Shown: positions 1 through 7,227 of the stretch, piece after piece
Numbering within the stretch: the first letter of the stretch is position 1
Layout of the letters: each line of letters starts with the position of its first letter
Made by a program: the position numbers and the translations under genes
Origin: Lachnospiraceae bacterium
Lineage (GTDB): Bacteria; Bacillota; Clostridia; Lachnospirales; Lachnospiraceae
Assembly (NCBI GenBank): GCA_900768755.1
Contig: CAAGDV010000024.1
Span: 47,407 to 111,406, forward strand
Length of the DNA: 64,000 nucleotides
Direction: 5' to 3'
Notes under the pieces: generated by a model
What the model was told of the DNA's origin: nothing
The model's input: the letters and a program-made list of their open reading frames with translations, nothing else
The model's database searches: none

Positions 1-737
1 TGGTTGTCATTTTTACATTCGCAAGGATTGCCGGTTCCTTAAGCTTTGCATCAAGCACGGTTGTGAGAAGCACCGAGAAGAGGGATAAGCTTTCAAGCAG
101 TCTGTGCAATTATAACAATGAATGGTATGATGATGAGCTCGGATGGATCGGAAGAGGCAACAGTACGATGATAAGAGGTCTGGAGAATTTTTACGAAAAG
201 ACCGGTGTTCAGCCCTATGTTGCGCTCGTTTCGTACGACCCTCAAAGAACCGTGTCTGACGAGGAGTACACCAACAACCTGTATGATGAGCTGTTCAATG
301 ATGAAGGACACATGCTGTTCTGCTATTTTGCATGCGAGAACGATTATCCTGAATTGATGGACGGAACATGGTACTATGTTATCGGGCGCTCGGCGGAGAC
401 CGTTATTGATTCCGAGGCAAAAGAAATTTTTGAGTCGTATCTTAATGCGGCTTACAATGATATGTCTCTTGATGTCGACGAGCTTTTTGCGGAAGCTTTT
501 ACCAATTCGGGAAAGGCAATCATGAAAGGCCCGGTTCATGTAAGATATATTGTCCTTATTATTGTTGCGATTGTTGCGGTTGTGCTGATTATTTTCATCG
601 CATACAAATGGTGGAAGAAGCGCGTCGCCCAGAAGAACAAAGAGCAGGAGGACTTGGAGAGAATCTTAAGCCGCCCGCTTGAGACTTTTGGAGATAAAGA
701 GACAGAGAATCTCAAGAAAAAGTACGATAGCAAATAA
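1..737 (+). CDS. membrane protein with TPM-like extracytoplasmic domain, 5' truncated by the window
   Basis: The reading frame is open from base 3 with no start, so the N-terminus lies outside the window. A GTG at 63 is a possible but unlikely start, because hydrophobic codons before it (VVIFTFARIAG) look like a signal or membrane segment. About 150 residues of an extracytoplasmic domain follow, with GVQPYVALVSYDP and a YYVIGRSAETV stretch that recall the TPM/YgcG fold. A single membrane helix near the C-terminus (VRYIVLIIVAIVAVV) ends in a lysine-rich cytoplasmic tail. Function is not known from the sequence; some TPM-domain proteins belong to membrane stress or photosystem repair systems. 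The family call is a resemblance only. A hairpin follows the stop codon. Confidence 0.55.
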   Translation, partial: VVIFTFARIAGSLSFASSTVVRSTEKRDKLSSSLCNYNNEWYDDELGWIGRGNSTMIRGLENFYEKTGVQPYVALVSYDPQRTVSDEEYTNNLYDELFNDEGHMLFCYFACENDYPELMDGTWYYVIGRSAETVIDSEAKEIFESYLNAAYNDMSLDVDELFAEAFTNSGKAIMKGPVHVRYIVLIIVAIVAVVLIIFIAYKWWKKRVAQKNKEQEDLERILSRPLETFGDKETENLKKKYDSK

Positions 738-742
738 ATCTG

Positions 743-769
743 TATGGGAGGCATCTTGTGCTTCCCATA
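743..769 (+). terminator. hairpin after the first gene, weak terminator candidate
   Basis: TATGGGAGGCA and TGCTTCCCATA form an 11-bp stem with one G-T pair and a 5-nt loop. Only a short TTCTT tail follows, so termination may be partial. It sits between the stop codon at 737 and the GGDEF gene at 792. Confidence 0.45.
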
Positions 770-791
770 TTCTTACTGATGGAGACAAAGC

Positions 792-2099
792 ATGGCACGA
801 AGCAAAAAGAGCAGCCTTAAGAGAACCTTTATGGTTATGACGATAATGCCGCTGACTATTCTTGGCATTATAATGTCTATAGTCACCATATACAAGTTTC
901 GTGATGAGATTTACGGCAAAACAGAGATTGAACTGAGGGATACAGCGTATACCATTGCCAACATGTATGACAGGATGTATCCCGGGGATTACGGACTCAT
1001 AAGAAGCGACACGATGTCGGCGATAGTCAAGGGCAACGAGTATCTGGCGTACAGCACGGAGCTTTTGGACAGCATCAAAGAGGATACCGGGGTGGATATC
1101 AGTTTATTTTACGGAGATACCAGATATGTTACTACAATCCGTAACGATGACGGGGAGCGTGTGGTCGGAACCAAGGTTGGTTCGGCGATAGCATCAGACG
1201 TAATTAACAATAACCGCGCCTGCTTTTTCAGAAACGTTACGATAGACTCAGACAGATTTGTAGCTTATTATCTTCCATTGCAGAATTCGGATGAGAGCGT
1301 TGTGGGAATGCTTGCCGTACTCAAAAGGTCGGAGTCAATCAGGGAGATGATTGTCCGCTCAATTTTGCCGATGCTTATAACTCTGATTATCAGTACAATA
1401 CTGACAGGCGTGATAACAGTTTTATGTTCTCGCAATATCATGAAGGATATGTACAGCCTTAAACAGTTTCTTGTGCGTGTTGAGAACGGAGATATGGATA
1501 ACCGCCTAAGCGAGACCGTTGCAAGGAGGGACGATGAGATTGGCGAGATGGGCCGCGCTGCCGTGTCAATGCAACGCTCTATACGCAACCTCGTGGAGAA
1601 GGACGAACTCACCAATCTGTATAACAGGCGCTACGGTGATAACAGGCTGACTGCGGACGTTGAAAATGCAGCAGTCGAGGGTAACTATCTTGCGATATGC
1701 ATCGGAGACATCGACCATTTCAAAAAAATAAATGATACATACGGACACGAGGCCGGCGACAAGGTTCTTGTTGCCGTGGCGGATACCTTGAGAAACCATA
1801 TGAAGCGCAAGGGTTTTGTGGCGAGATGGGGAGGCGAGGAATTCCTTATTGTATATGAGAATACATCACTTGACGTGGCGCACAAAGATTTGTGTCTGCT
1901 GCTTGAAAAAGTGCATCAGATAGAGGTTGAGTCAGCCGCTGAGAGAATAAAGGTCAACATGTCGTTTGGTGTTGTGCGACCGGGAATTGAGCAGGGAGAA
2001 AGCGGCTTTGAGGCACTCAAACGCGCAGATGAGCTGCTGTACTACGCAAAAGAACACGGACGTAACAGAGTTGTCTGCGAAGATGATAATCTGTGTTGA
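792..2099 (+). CDS. membrane-bound diguanylate cyclase (sensor-HAMP-GGDEF)
   Basis: Makes c-di-GMP from two GTP at the membrane. The layout is a membrane helix at about residues 13-33, an extracytoplasmic cache-like sensor (about 34-187), a second helix (about 188-211), a HAMP-like linker to about 262, then a GGDEF domain to the end. The active-site motif is GGEEF at 347-351, and DELTNLYNRR (271-280) is the usual GGDEF entry motif. The RxxD product-inhibition site upstream of GGEEF is absent (RKGF instead), so feedback inhibition by that route is not expected. Start is ATG 792 behind GGAG. The stop overlaps the -35 box of the glnA promoter. The ligand of the sensor is unknown. Confidence 0.88.
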   Translation: MARSKKSSLKRTFMVMTIMPLTILGIIMSIVTIYKFRDEIYGKTEIELRDTAYTIANMYDRMYPGDYGLIRSDTMSAIVKGNEYLAYSTELLDSIKEDTGVDISLFYGDTRYVTTIRNDDGERVVGTKVGSAIASDVINNNRACFFRNVTIDSDRFVAYYLPLQNSDESVVGMLAVLKRSESIREMIVRSILPMLITLIISTILTGVITVLCSRNIMKDMYSLKQFLVRVENGDMDNRLSETVARRDDEIGEMGRAAVSMQRSIRNLVEKDELTNLYNRRYGDNRLTADVENAAVEGNYLAICIGDIDHFKKINDTYGHEAGDKVLVAVADTLRNHMKRKGFVARWGGEEFLIVYENTSLDVAHKDLCLLLEKVHQIEVESAAERIKVNMSFGVVRPGIEQGESGFEALKRADELLYYAKEHGRNRVVCEDDNLC

Positions 2100-2130
2100 C
2101 AAATTTTTTTTCGACAGGTATCATGATACC
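2096..2130 (+). promoter_or_regulatory. glnA promoter with palindrome over the -10 box
   Basis: TTGACA (2096-2101), a 17-bp spacer and TATCAT (2119-2124) form a near-consensus sigma-A promoter starting on the stop codon of the previous gene. A perfect 14-bp palindrome, GGTATCATGATACC (2117-2130), covers the -10 box, a position where a bound repressor would block transcription. Which protein might bind is unknown. Confidence 0.65.
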
Positions 2131-2134
2131 AGAG

Positions 2135-2165
2135 TGCGGAGCAATCCGCAGGCATAACGGCGTTA
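2135..2165 (+). promoter_or_regulatory. structured glnA leader
   Basis: TGCGG and CCGCA (2135-2150) pair around the six-base loop AGCAAT just after the predicted transcription start. An inverted repeat TAACG-G-CGTTA (2155-2165) followed by a T-rich run lies before the ribosome site AGGAGGT at 2176. It could be a weak attenuator. It does not match the two-hairpin ANTAR target well, because loop position 4 is A and not G. Confidence 0.3.
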
Positions 2166-2189
2166 ATATTTTTTTAGGAGGTAGCTGTA

Positions 2190-3521
2190 ATGGCTCATTA
2201 TTCAAAAGAAGATATATTCAGATTCGTGGAGGAGAACGATGTGGAGTTCATCAGACTTCAGTTTACCGATATTTTCGGTATTCTCAAGAACGTTGCGATT
2301 CCGAAGAGCCAGCTTAATAAGGCACTTAACAATGAGATGATGTTTGACGGCTCATCAATAGACGGTTTTGCCAGAATTGAAGAGTCGGATATGTATTTAA
2401 GACCGGATTTGGACAGCTTCGTTATTTTCCCGTGGAGACCGCAGACAGGAAAGGTTGCAAGGCTTATCTGTGATATATATAAGACGGACGGAACACCTTT
2501 TGAGGGAGACCCCAGATATATTCTCAAGAGAGCAGTGGACGAGGCTGCGAAGATGGGATATACGTTCAATGTCGGACCGGAATGCGAATTTTTCCTGTTC
2601 AACGTAGATGAGAACGGCGCTCCGACCACGGAGTCAATGGAGAGAGCAGGATATTTTGACCTCGGCCCCAACGACCTTGGGGAGAATGCAAGAAGGGATA
2701 TGGTACTTACCCTTGAGGATATGGGATTTGAGATTGAGGCATCCCATCATGAGTGCGCACCCGCACAGCATGAGATTGATTTCAAGTACGGAGAGGCTGT
2801 GCATACGGCTGATTCTATTATGACATTTAAGCTTGCAGTTAAGACGATTGCGCAGAGACACGGACTTCATGCGACTTTTATGCCAAAACCAAAGGCTTTT
2901 ATCGCAGGCTCGGGTATGCATATCAATATGTCGCTTGAGAAGGACGGACAGAATGTGTTCTTTGACCCCAACGGAAGGGACGGACTGAGTGAGGAGGCTT
3001 ACTATTTCATTGCAGGACTCATGAAGCACATTAACGGTATGGTTGCGATAACCAACCCGCTTGTTAACTCATATAAGAGACTTGTTCCGGGATATGAGGC
3101 GCCGGTTTACATTGCGTGGTCTGCAAAGAACAGAAGCCCGTTAATCAGAATTCCGGCAGCAAGAGGCAAGGGAACGAGAATTGAGCTTCGTAATCCCGAC
3201 CCGTCTGCCAACCCGTATTTTGCCATGGCGGCATGCCTTATGGCGGGACTTGACGGCATTAAGAACAAGCTGCCGTTGTGTGACAGCGTTGACGCCAATA
3301 TTTATGAGATGACAAAGGCTGAGAAGAAGGCGAGAGGAATCGAGAGCCTTCCGGAGACACTTTATGATGCGGTTAAGGAGATGGAGAAGGATGAGGTTAT
3401 TATGAACGCCATCGGAAAAGAGACCGCGGAGAAATACATTGAAGCCAAAAAGAAGGAATGGAAGGATTACAAGGTCACAATCAGCAACTGGGAGATAGAT
3501 GAGTATCTGTACAAATTCTGA
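2190..3521 (+). CDS. glnA: glutamine synthetase, type I
   Basis: Condenses glutamate and ammonia to glutamine with ATP in the cytoplasm, the main ammonia assimilation step. The 443 residues and the N-terminus (EDIFRFVEENDVEFIRLQFTD) match the shorter Firmicute GSI-alpha class. Visible are the beta-grasp N-terminal domain, the catalytic signatures FDGSSIDGF and GPECEFF, the ammonia/ATP region GSGMHINMSL, and NRSPLIRIPAARG. Firmicute GSI enzymes are usually controlled by feedback and protein partners and not by adenylylation. Start is ATG 2190, seven bases after AGGAGGT. An ANTAR regulator follows after 19 bases, an arrangement known from other clostridia. Confidence 0.97.
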   Translation: MAHYSKEDIFRFVEENDVEFIRLQFTDIFGILKNVAIPKSQLNKALNNEMMFDGSSIDGFARIEESDMYLRPDLDSFVIFPWRPQTGKVARLICDIYKTDGTPFEGDPRYILKRAVDEAAKMGYTFNVGPECEFFLFNVDENGAPTTESMERAGYFDLGPNDLGENARRDMVLTLEDMGFEIEASHHECAPAQHEIDFKYGEAVHTADSIMTFKLAVKTIAQRHGLHATFMPKPKAFIAGSGMHINMSLEKDGQNVFFDPNGRDGLSEEAYYFIAGLMKHINGMVAITNPLVNSYKRLVPGYEAPVYIAWSAKNRSPLIRIPAARGKGTRIELRNPDPSANPYFAMAACLMAGLDGIKNKLPLCDSVDANIYEMTKAEKKARGIESLPETLYDAVKEMEKDEVIMNAIGKETAEKYIEAKKKEWKDYKVTISNWEIDEYLYKF

Positions 3522-3540
3522 TTAGCCGGGGACTGCTTAT

Positions 3541-4086
3541 ATGGAAAATGTAATAGTTGTATTTCCTAAGATTGAAGACGCCCGGAATATCCGTAACATT
3601 CTTGTAAAGAACGGAATTGACGTGTATGCGGTGTGCACCAGCGGAGCACAGGCCCTGGAATACCTGAATATGCTCAACGGCGGAATAGTTGTGTGCAGTT
3701 ACCGCTTCAGCGATATGTATTATACGCAGCTGCGTGAATGCATGCCGTCGGATTACGACATGCTGCTTATTGCGTCAAAGGGCCATTGGCTTGATTCTGA
3801 TGACATTATAGTTAAGCTTGGTGTTCCGATACGCCCTTTTGATTTAATTAACACGGTACATATGATGTTCGAAGCCCAGCTTCGCCGGAGAAAAAGACGT
3901 AACTCCATGCCGGCAACCCGCTCGGATGAGCAGATGAAGGTTATCAAAGAGGCAAAATCAATTCTTATGGACCGAAATCATATGACCGAGGACGAAGCAC
4001 ACAGGTACATACAGAAATGCAGCATGGACAGCGGCAATTCGCTTGTGGAATCCGCTCACATGGTAATCTGTCTGTACCGGGAATAG
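3541..4086 (+). CDS. ANTAR antiterminator with degenerate receiver domain
   Basis: Predicted RNA-binding antitermination regulator, probably for nitrogen genes given its place after glnA. Residues 1-112 align with a response-regulator receiver and 128-181 with an ANTAR domain (AKSILMDRNHMTEDEAHRYIQ, SGNSLVESAHMV). The receiver has lost its phosphorylation chemistry: the phospho-acceptor Asp aligns with Ser53 (VVCSYRFSDM), the acidic pair near the N-terminus is missing, and the conserved Lys is Arg98 (IRPFD). It is therefore unlikely to be switched by phosphate, and some other partner or ligand must control it. No strong ribosome site is visible before ATG 3541, so it may be translationally coupled to glnA. 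Confidence 0.85.
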   Translation: MENVIVVFPKIEDARNIRNILVKNGIDVYAVCTSGAQALEYLNMLNGGIVVCSYRFSDMYYTQLRECMPSDYDMLLIASKGHWLDSDDIIVKLGVPIRPFDLINTVHMMFEAQLRRRKRRNSMPATRSDEQMKVIKEAKSILMDRNHMTEDEAHRYIQKCSMDSGNSLVESAHMVICLYRE

Positions 4087-4101
4087 GCGAGGTGTTCATA
4101 T

Positions 4102-4935
4102 ATGAGATTTACAAAGATGCATGGCATTGGCAATGATTATGTATATGTTGACTGCATTAAGGAGACGGTGGACAATCCGGGTGAGCTTGCAGTCGCCGTG
4201 AGCGACAGACATTTCGGAATAGGCTCCGACGGACTTATTTTGATTAAGCCGAGTTCATGTGCGGATTTTTTTATGGATATGTATAATGCCGACGGCTCGC
4301 GGGGCAAAATGTGCGGAAACGGCATAAGATGTGTCGGCAAATATGTTTATGATTTTGGGCTGACGGACAAGACAGAGGTGCGGATTGAGACCTTGTCAGG
4401 AATAAAGACGCTCAAGCTGAATGTCGTTGACGATAAGGTTGAAAGCGTTGTCGTTAATATGGGCGAACCCATAATCTGCCCGGAGGATATACCCGTCAAA
4501 CTTCCCGGCGAAAGAATCATTGACTATCCGGTAAATATCGGCAGAGTTACGTATCGGATATCGTGTGTATCAATGGGCAATCCGCACTGCGTTACATATA
4601 TGGACAGCGTGGATAATCTCAATATAGACATAATAGGACCATTGTTTGAGAATAACGAAATATTCCCCGACAGGGTCAATACGGAGTTTGTTCAAATAAT
4701 TGACAGAAACACCTTAAAGATGCGTGTATGGGAGAGAGGCTCGGGAGAGACTCTCGCCTGCGGAACGGGAGCCTGCGCAGTAGCCGTTGCAACAATGCTT
4801 AACGGGCTTTGCGGGGATTCGGTTACGGTTAAGCTTCTTGGCGGTGATCTGAATATATCCTGGAACAGACAGGACAATAATGTATACATGGAAGGCCCGG
4901 CACAAATTGTTTTTACCGGAGAATGGAGGCTTTAA
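4102..4935 (+). CDS. dapF: diaminopimelate epimerase
   Basis: Converts LL- to meso-diaminopimelate, the last step before lysine or peptidoglycan crosslinks. It is a cofactor-independent two-cysteine enzyme: one active-site Cys lies in GKMCGNGIRC and the other in GETLACGTGACA. The N-terminal MHGIGNDYVY and the 277-residue length are typical. Ribosome site GAGGTG precedes ATG 4102. dapL follows with no gap (stop then ATG 4936), so the product of the aminotransferase is the substrate of this enzyme and the two form a functional pair. Confidence 0.96.
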   Translation: MRFTKMHGIGNDYVYVDCIKETVDNPGELAVAVSDRHFGIGSDGLILIKPSSCADFFMDMYNADGSRGKMCGNGIRCVGKYVYDFGLTDKTEVRIETLSGIKTLKLNVVDDKVESVVVNMGEPIICPEDIPVKLPGERIIDYPVNIGRVTYRISCVSMGNPHCVTYMDSVDNLNIDIIGPLFENNEIFPDRVNTEFVQIIDRNTLKMRVWERGSGETLACGTGACAVAVATMLNGLCGDSVTVKLLGGDLNISWNRQDNNVYMEGPAQIVFTGEWRL

Positions 4936-6156
4936 ATGTTAAAAATTAATGAGAACTATCTGAAACTACCCGGAAGTTATCTTTTTTCCACGGTAAGAAG
5001 GAAAGAGCGCGAGTACAGTGAAGCTCATCCTGACAAAAAAATCATCAAACTCAGTATCGGCGATGTTACACAGCCAATCGCACCGACCATAATCGAGGCA
5101 ATGCACAAAGCTGTCGATGAGATGGGAGATGCCGCAACTTTCAGAGGATATTCCCCTGACCTTGGATATGAGTTTTTGCGTTCCGCAATTGCAGCGGGCG
5201 ACTACAAAGTAAAAGGCATTGATATTGATATCGATGAGATTTTTATATCGGACGGAGCAAAGTGCGATTCCGGAAACATTCAGGAGATTCTGGGATTGGA
5301 CAATATAATTGCAGTCGGTGACCCTGTGTATCCCGTATATGTGGATTCAAATGCCATGGCGGGAAGAACGGGAGATTATGATACCGTATCAGGTACCTGG
5401 AGCAAGGTTATTTACATGCCGTGTACGGAGGAGAACGGTTTTGCACCGCAGATTCCTACACAGACACCTGACATCATCTATCTTTGTTTTCCAAACAACC
5501 CTACGGGCGCCACAATCACGCGCAGTGAGCTCCAGAAGTGGGTTGATTACGCCAACGAGAAAAAAGCCCTCATCATATATGATGCGGCTTATGAAGCATA
5601 TATTTGTGAGGACAATGTGCCGCACACAATTTATGAGTGCGACGGTGCCAAGACCTGTGCCATTGAGCTTCGCAGTTTTTCAAAGAATGCAGGCTTCACC
5701 GGAGTGAGACTCGGTTTTACCGTCATTCCGAAGGGACTGAAATGTGACGGGGTATCACTCAATGAATTGTGGGCGAGAAGACACGGAACCAAATATAACG
5801 GTGCCCCGTATATTGTTCAGCGTGCCGGCGAGGCGGTATATTCCGAGCAGGGACGCAAGGAGCTTAGGGAACAGATTGATTACTACATGAACAACGCAAG
5901 GGTCATCAAGCAGGGCCTTAAGGATGCCGGATTCAGCGTATCGGGCGGAGTCAATGCACCGTATATCTGGCTTAAGACAACTGACAATATGACTTCATGG
6001 GAGTTCTTTGATTATCTCCTTGACAAGGCTAATGTTGTCGGAACTCCGGGTTCAGGCTTCGGACCGAGCGGTGAAGGTTATTTCAGACTTACGGCATTCG
6101 GCTCATACGAGAATACTGTTGAAGCGATTGAAAGAATGAAACTTTTGATGAAATAG
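4936..6156 (+). CDS. dapL: LL-diaminopimelate aminotransferase
   Basis: PLP-dependent fold-type I enzyme that makes LL-diaminopimelate from tetrahydrodipicolinate and glutamate in one step, replacing the succinyl or acetyl branches. The N-terminus (INENYLKLPGSYLFSTV) is characteristic of the DapL family. The PLP lysine is in SFSKNAGFTGVRLGF, and FPNNPTGA and YDAAYEAYI are the usual PLP-binding motifs. At 406 residues it is full length. It directly follows dapF, with GGAGG upstream. Finding DapL argues against the DapC/DapE route in this organism. Confidence 0.95.
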   Translation: MLKINENYLKLPGSYLFSTVRRKEREYSEAHPDKKIIKLSIGDVTQPIAPTIIEAMHKAVDEMGDAATFRGYSPDLGYEFLRSAIAAGDYKVKGIDIDIDEIFISDGAKCDSGNIQEILGLDNIIAVGDPVYPVYVDSNAMAGRTGDYDTVSGTWSKVIYMPCTEENGFAPQIPTQTPDIIYLCFPNNPTGATITRSELQKWVDYANEKKALIIYDAAYEAYICEDNVPHTIYECDGAKTCAIELRSFSKNAGFTGVRLGFTVIPKGLKCDGVSLNELWARRHGTKYNGAPYIVQRAGEAVYSEQGRKELREQIDYYMNNARVIKQGLKDAGFSVSGGVNAPYIWLKTTDNMTSWEFFDYLLDKANVVGTPGSGFGPSGEGYFRLTAFGSYENTVEAIERMKLLMK

Positions 6157-6167
6157 AGGTGTGAATA

Positions 6168-6851
6168 ATGGATATTTGGAACGGATGCAATAAGGCATTT
6201 ACACTCAGTTATGATGACGGAGTTGAATCGGACAAAAGACTTATAGAGATAATCAACCGGTACAACATGAAGTGTACTTTTAATCTGAATTCATCCGTTC
6301 TGGGCAGTCCGCACACATGGGAAAAAGACGGATTTTTGGTGAGAAGGCTTCCGCTTGATTCATTAAAGGAAGTATATAAGGGACACGAGATTGCGGTTCA
6401 CGGAGCAAAACATCTCGTGCCTACGGAACTTGACGATGAGAAACTTCATGATGAGTTTGTAGTCGACCGCGACAGGCTTAAGGAATTGTTCGGAGTTAAT
6501 CCCGTAGGTATGGCGTATGCTTATGGGGCATTTAACGACAAGGTCGTGGACTATCTTGCGGGAATGGGACTTCGATACGCGAGAACGGTGTGGGATTCGA
6601 TGAGTTTTGACCTTCAGGATGACCTCATGAGATTCAGACCGACCTGCCACCATAACAATGAGAAGGTTTTTGACCTTTTGGACGAGTTTATCGCATCGGA
6701 TTCGGATAAACCGCAACTGTTCTATCTTTGGGGACATTCCTATGAATTCGATGCTGACAGAAATTGGGGCAGACTCGAAGCAATCTGCGAAAAGCTTGCG
6801 GGAAGAGACGATATTTTCTTCGGAACCAACAGGGAAGTATTCGGAATCTGA
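6168..6851 (+). CDS. polysaccharide deacetylase-family protein
   Basis: NodB-like fold carbohydrate esterase candidate of 227 residues with no signal peptide, so probably cytoplasmic. The metal site is visible: FTLSYDDG (D16, D17) and a His pair spaced as in the family, VHGAKH (H78, H82). The C-terminal LFYLWGHSYEFD fits the last family motif. The substrate cannot be read from the sequence; cytoplasmic members often act on small sugars. Ribosome site GAGGTG precedes ATG 6168, eleven bases after dapL, so it may ride on that transcript. Confidence 0.8.
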   Translation: MDIWNGCNKAFTLSYDDGVESDKRLIEIINRYNMKCTFNLNSSVLGSPHTWEKDGFLVRRLPLDSLKEVYKGHEIAVHGAKHLVPTELDDEKLHDEFVVDRDRLKELFGVNPVGMAYAYGAFNDKVVDYLAGMGLRYARTVWDSMSFDLQDDLMRFRPTCHHNNEKVFDLLDEFIASDSDKPQLFYLWGHSYEFDADRNWGRLEAICEKLAGRDDIFFGTNREVFGI

Positions 6852-6882
6852 CCGCGGGTGCGGCATATCGTTATTAAACTAC

Positions 6883-6911
6883 TTGCAAATAACCGATGTG
6901 TGTGCTACAAT
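6883..6911 (+). promoter_or_regulatory. promoter of the aspS T-box transcript
   Basis: TTGCAA (6883-6888), a 17-bp spacer and TACAAT (6906-6911), with TG one base before the -10 box (extended -10). It lies just upstream of the T-box leader. Confidence 0.6.
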
Positions 6912-6914
6912 CAC

Positions 6915-7172
6915 AAAAGATATGTTAAAAGCGTTGATTGAGACTCCTGCTTTGGAAGTAACCGACAGGAAGGTGCCGTCACCGACTGAGAGCGGCATCG
7001 GGCGAAGAAAGTACGGGGAACACTCATGAGCCGGATGGTTGAACTTAAGTAGGTCATCCCGTTGCACGCGTTAAGTGTGAAAGAGGAGCGTATGCTCAAT
7101 GCGGGTGGTACCGCGGATAATTCTGATTATTCGTCCCGGAATACTTTTACAGTATTCCGGGACTCTTTTTTT
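6915..7172 (+). promoter_or_regulatory. T-box riboswitch before aspS-gatCAB, specifier reads AAC (Asn)
   Basis: Senses uncharged tRNA and allows read-through into aspS-gatCAB. The T-box core GCGGGTGGTACCGCG lies at 7101-7115. Stem I can be drawn with base stem TGAG (6939-6942) to CTCA (7023-7026) and upper stem TGCTTT (6948-6953) to AAAGTA (7008-7013). The nine bases on the 3' side of the specifier loop (7014-7022) are CGGGGAACA. In the pheS T-box of this window the same nine-base side is TGAAATTCA, with the Phe codon at positions 6-8. The matching positions here are AAC (7019-7021), an Asn codon, overlapped by GAA (7018-7020), a Glu codon. The pairing was done by eye. Confidence 0.85.
7134..7172 (+). 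terminator. T-box terminator before aspS
   Basis: TCCCGGAATACT and AGTATTCCGGGA make a perfect 12-bp stem with a 5-nt loop (7134-7162), followed by CTCTTTTTTT. It would be disrupted when the leader pairs with uncharged tRNA. Confidence 0.9.
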
Positions 7173-7227
7173 ATCGGAATTCGCTTATTCAATCGCGCAC
7201 ATAATATGATAATCAGGAGGAAATACG

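Noticed and set aside
2135..2165. ANTAR target before glnA
   Set aside because: The expected pair of hexaloop hairpins with A1 and G4 is not there; the one hexaloop has A at position 4 and the second repeat has no loop of six.
4087..4101. lysine riboswitch before dapF
   Set aside because: Only 15 bases separate the genes, so there is no room for one.
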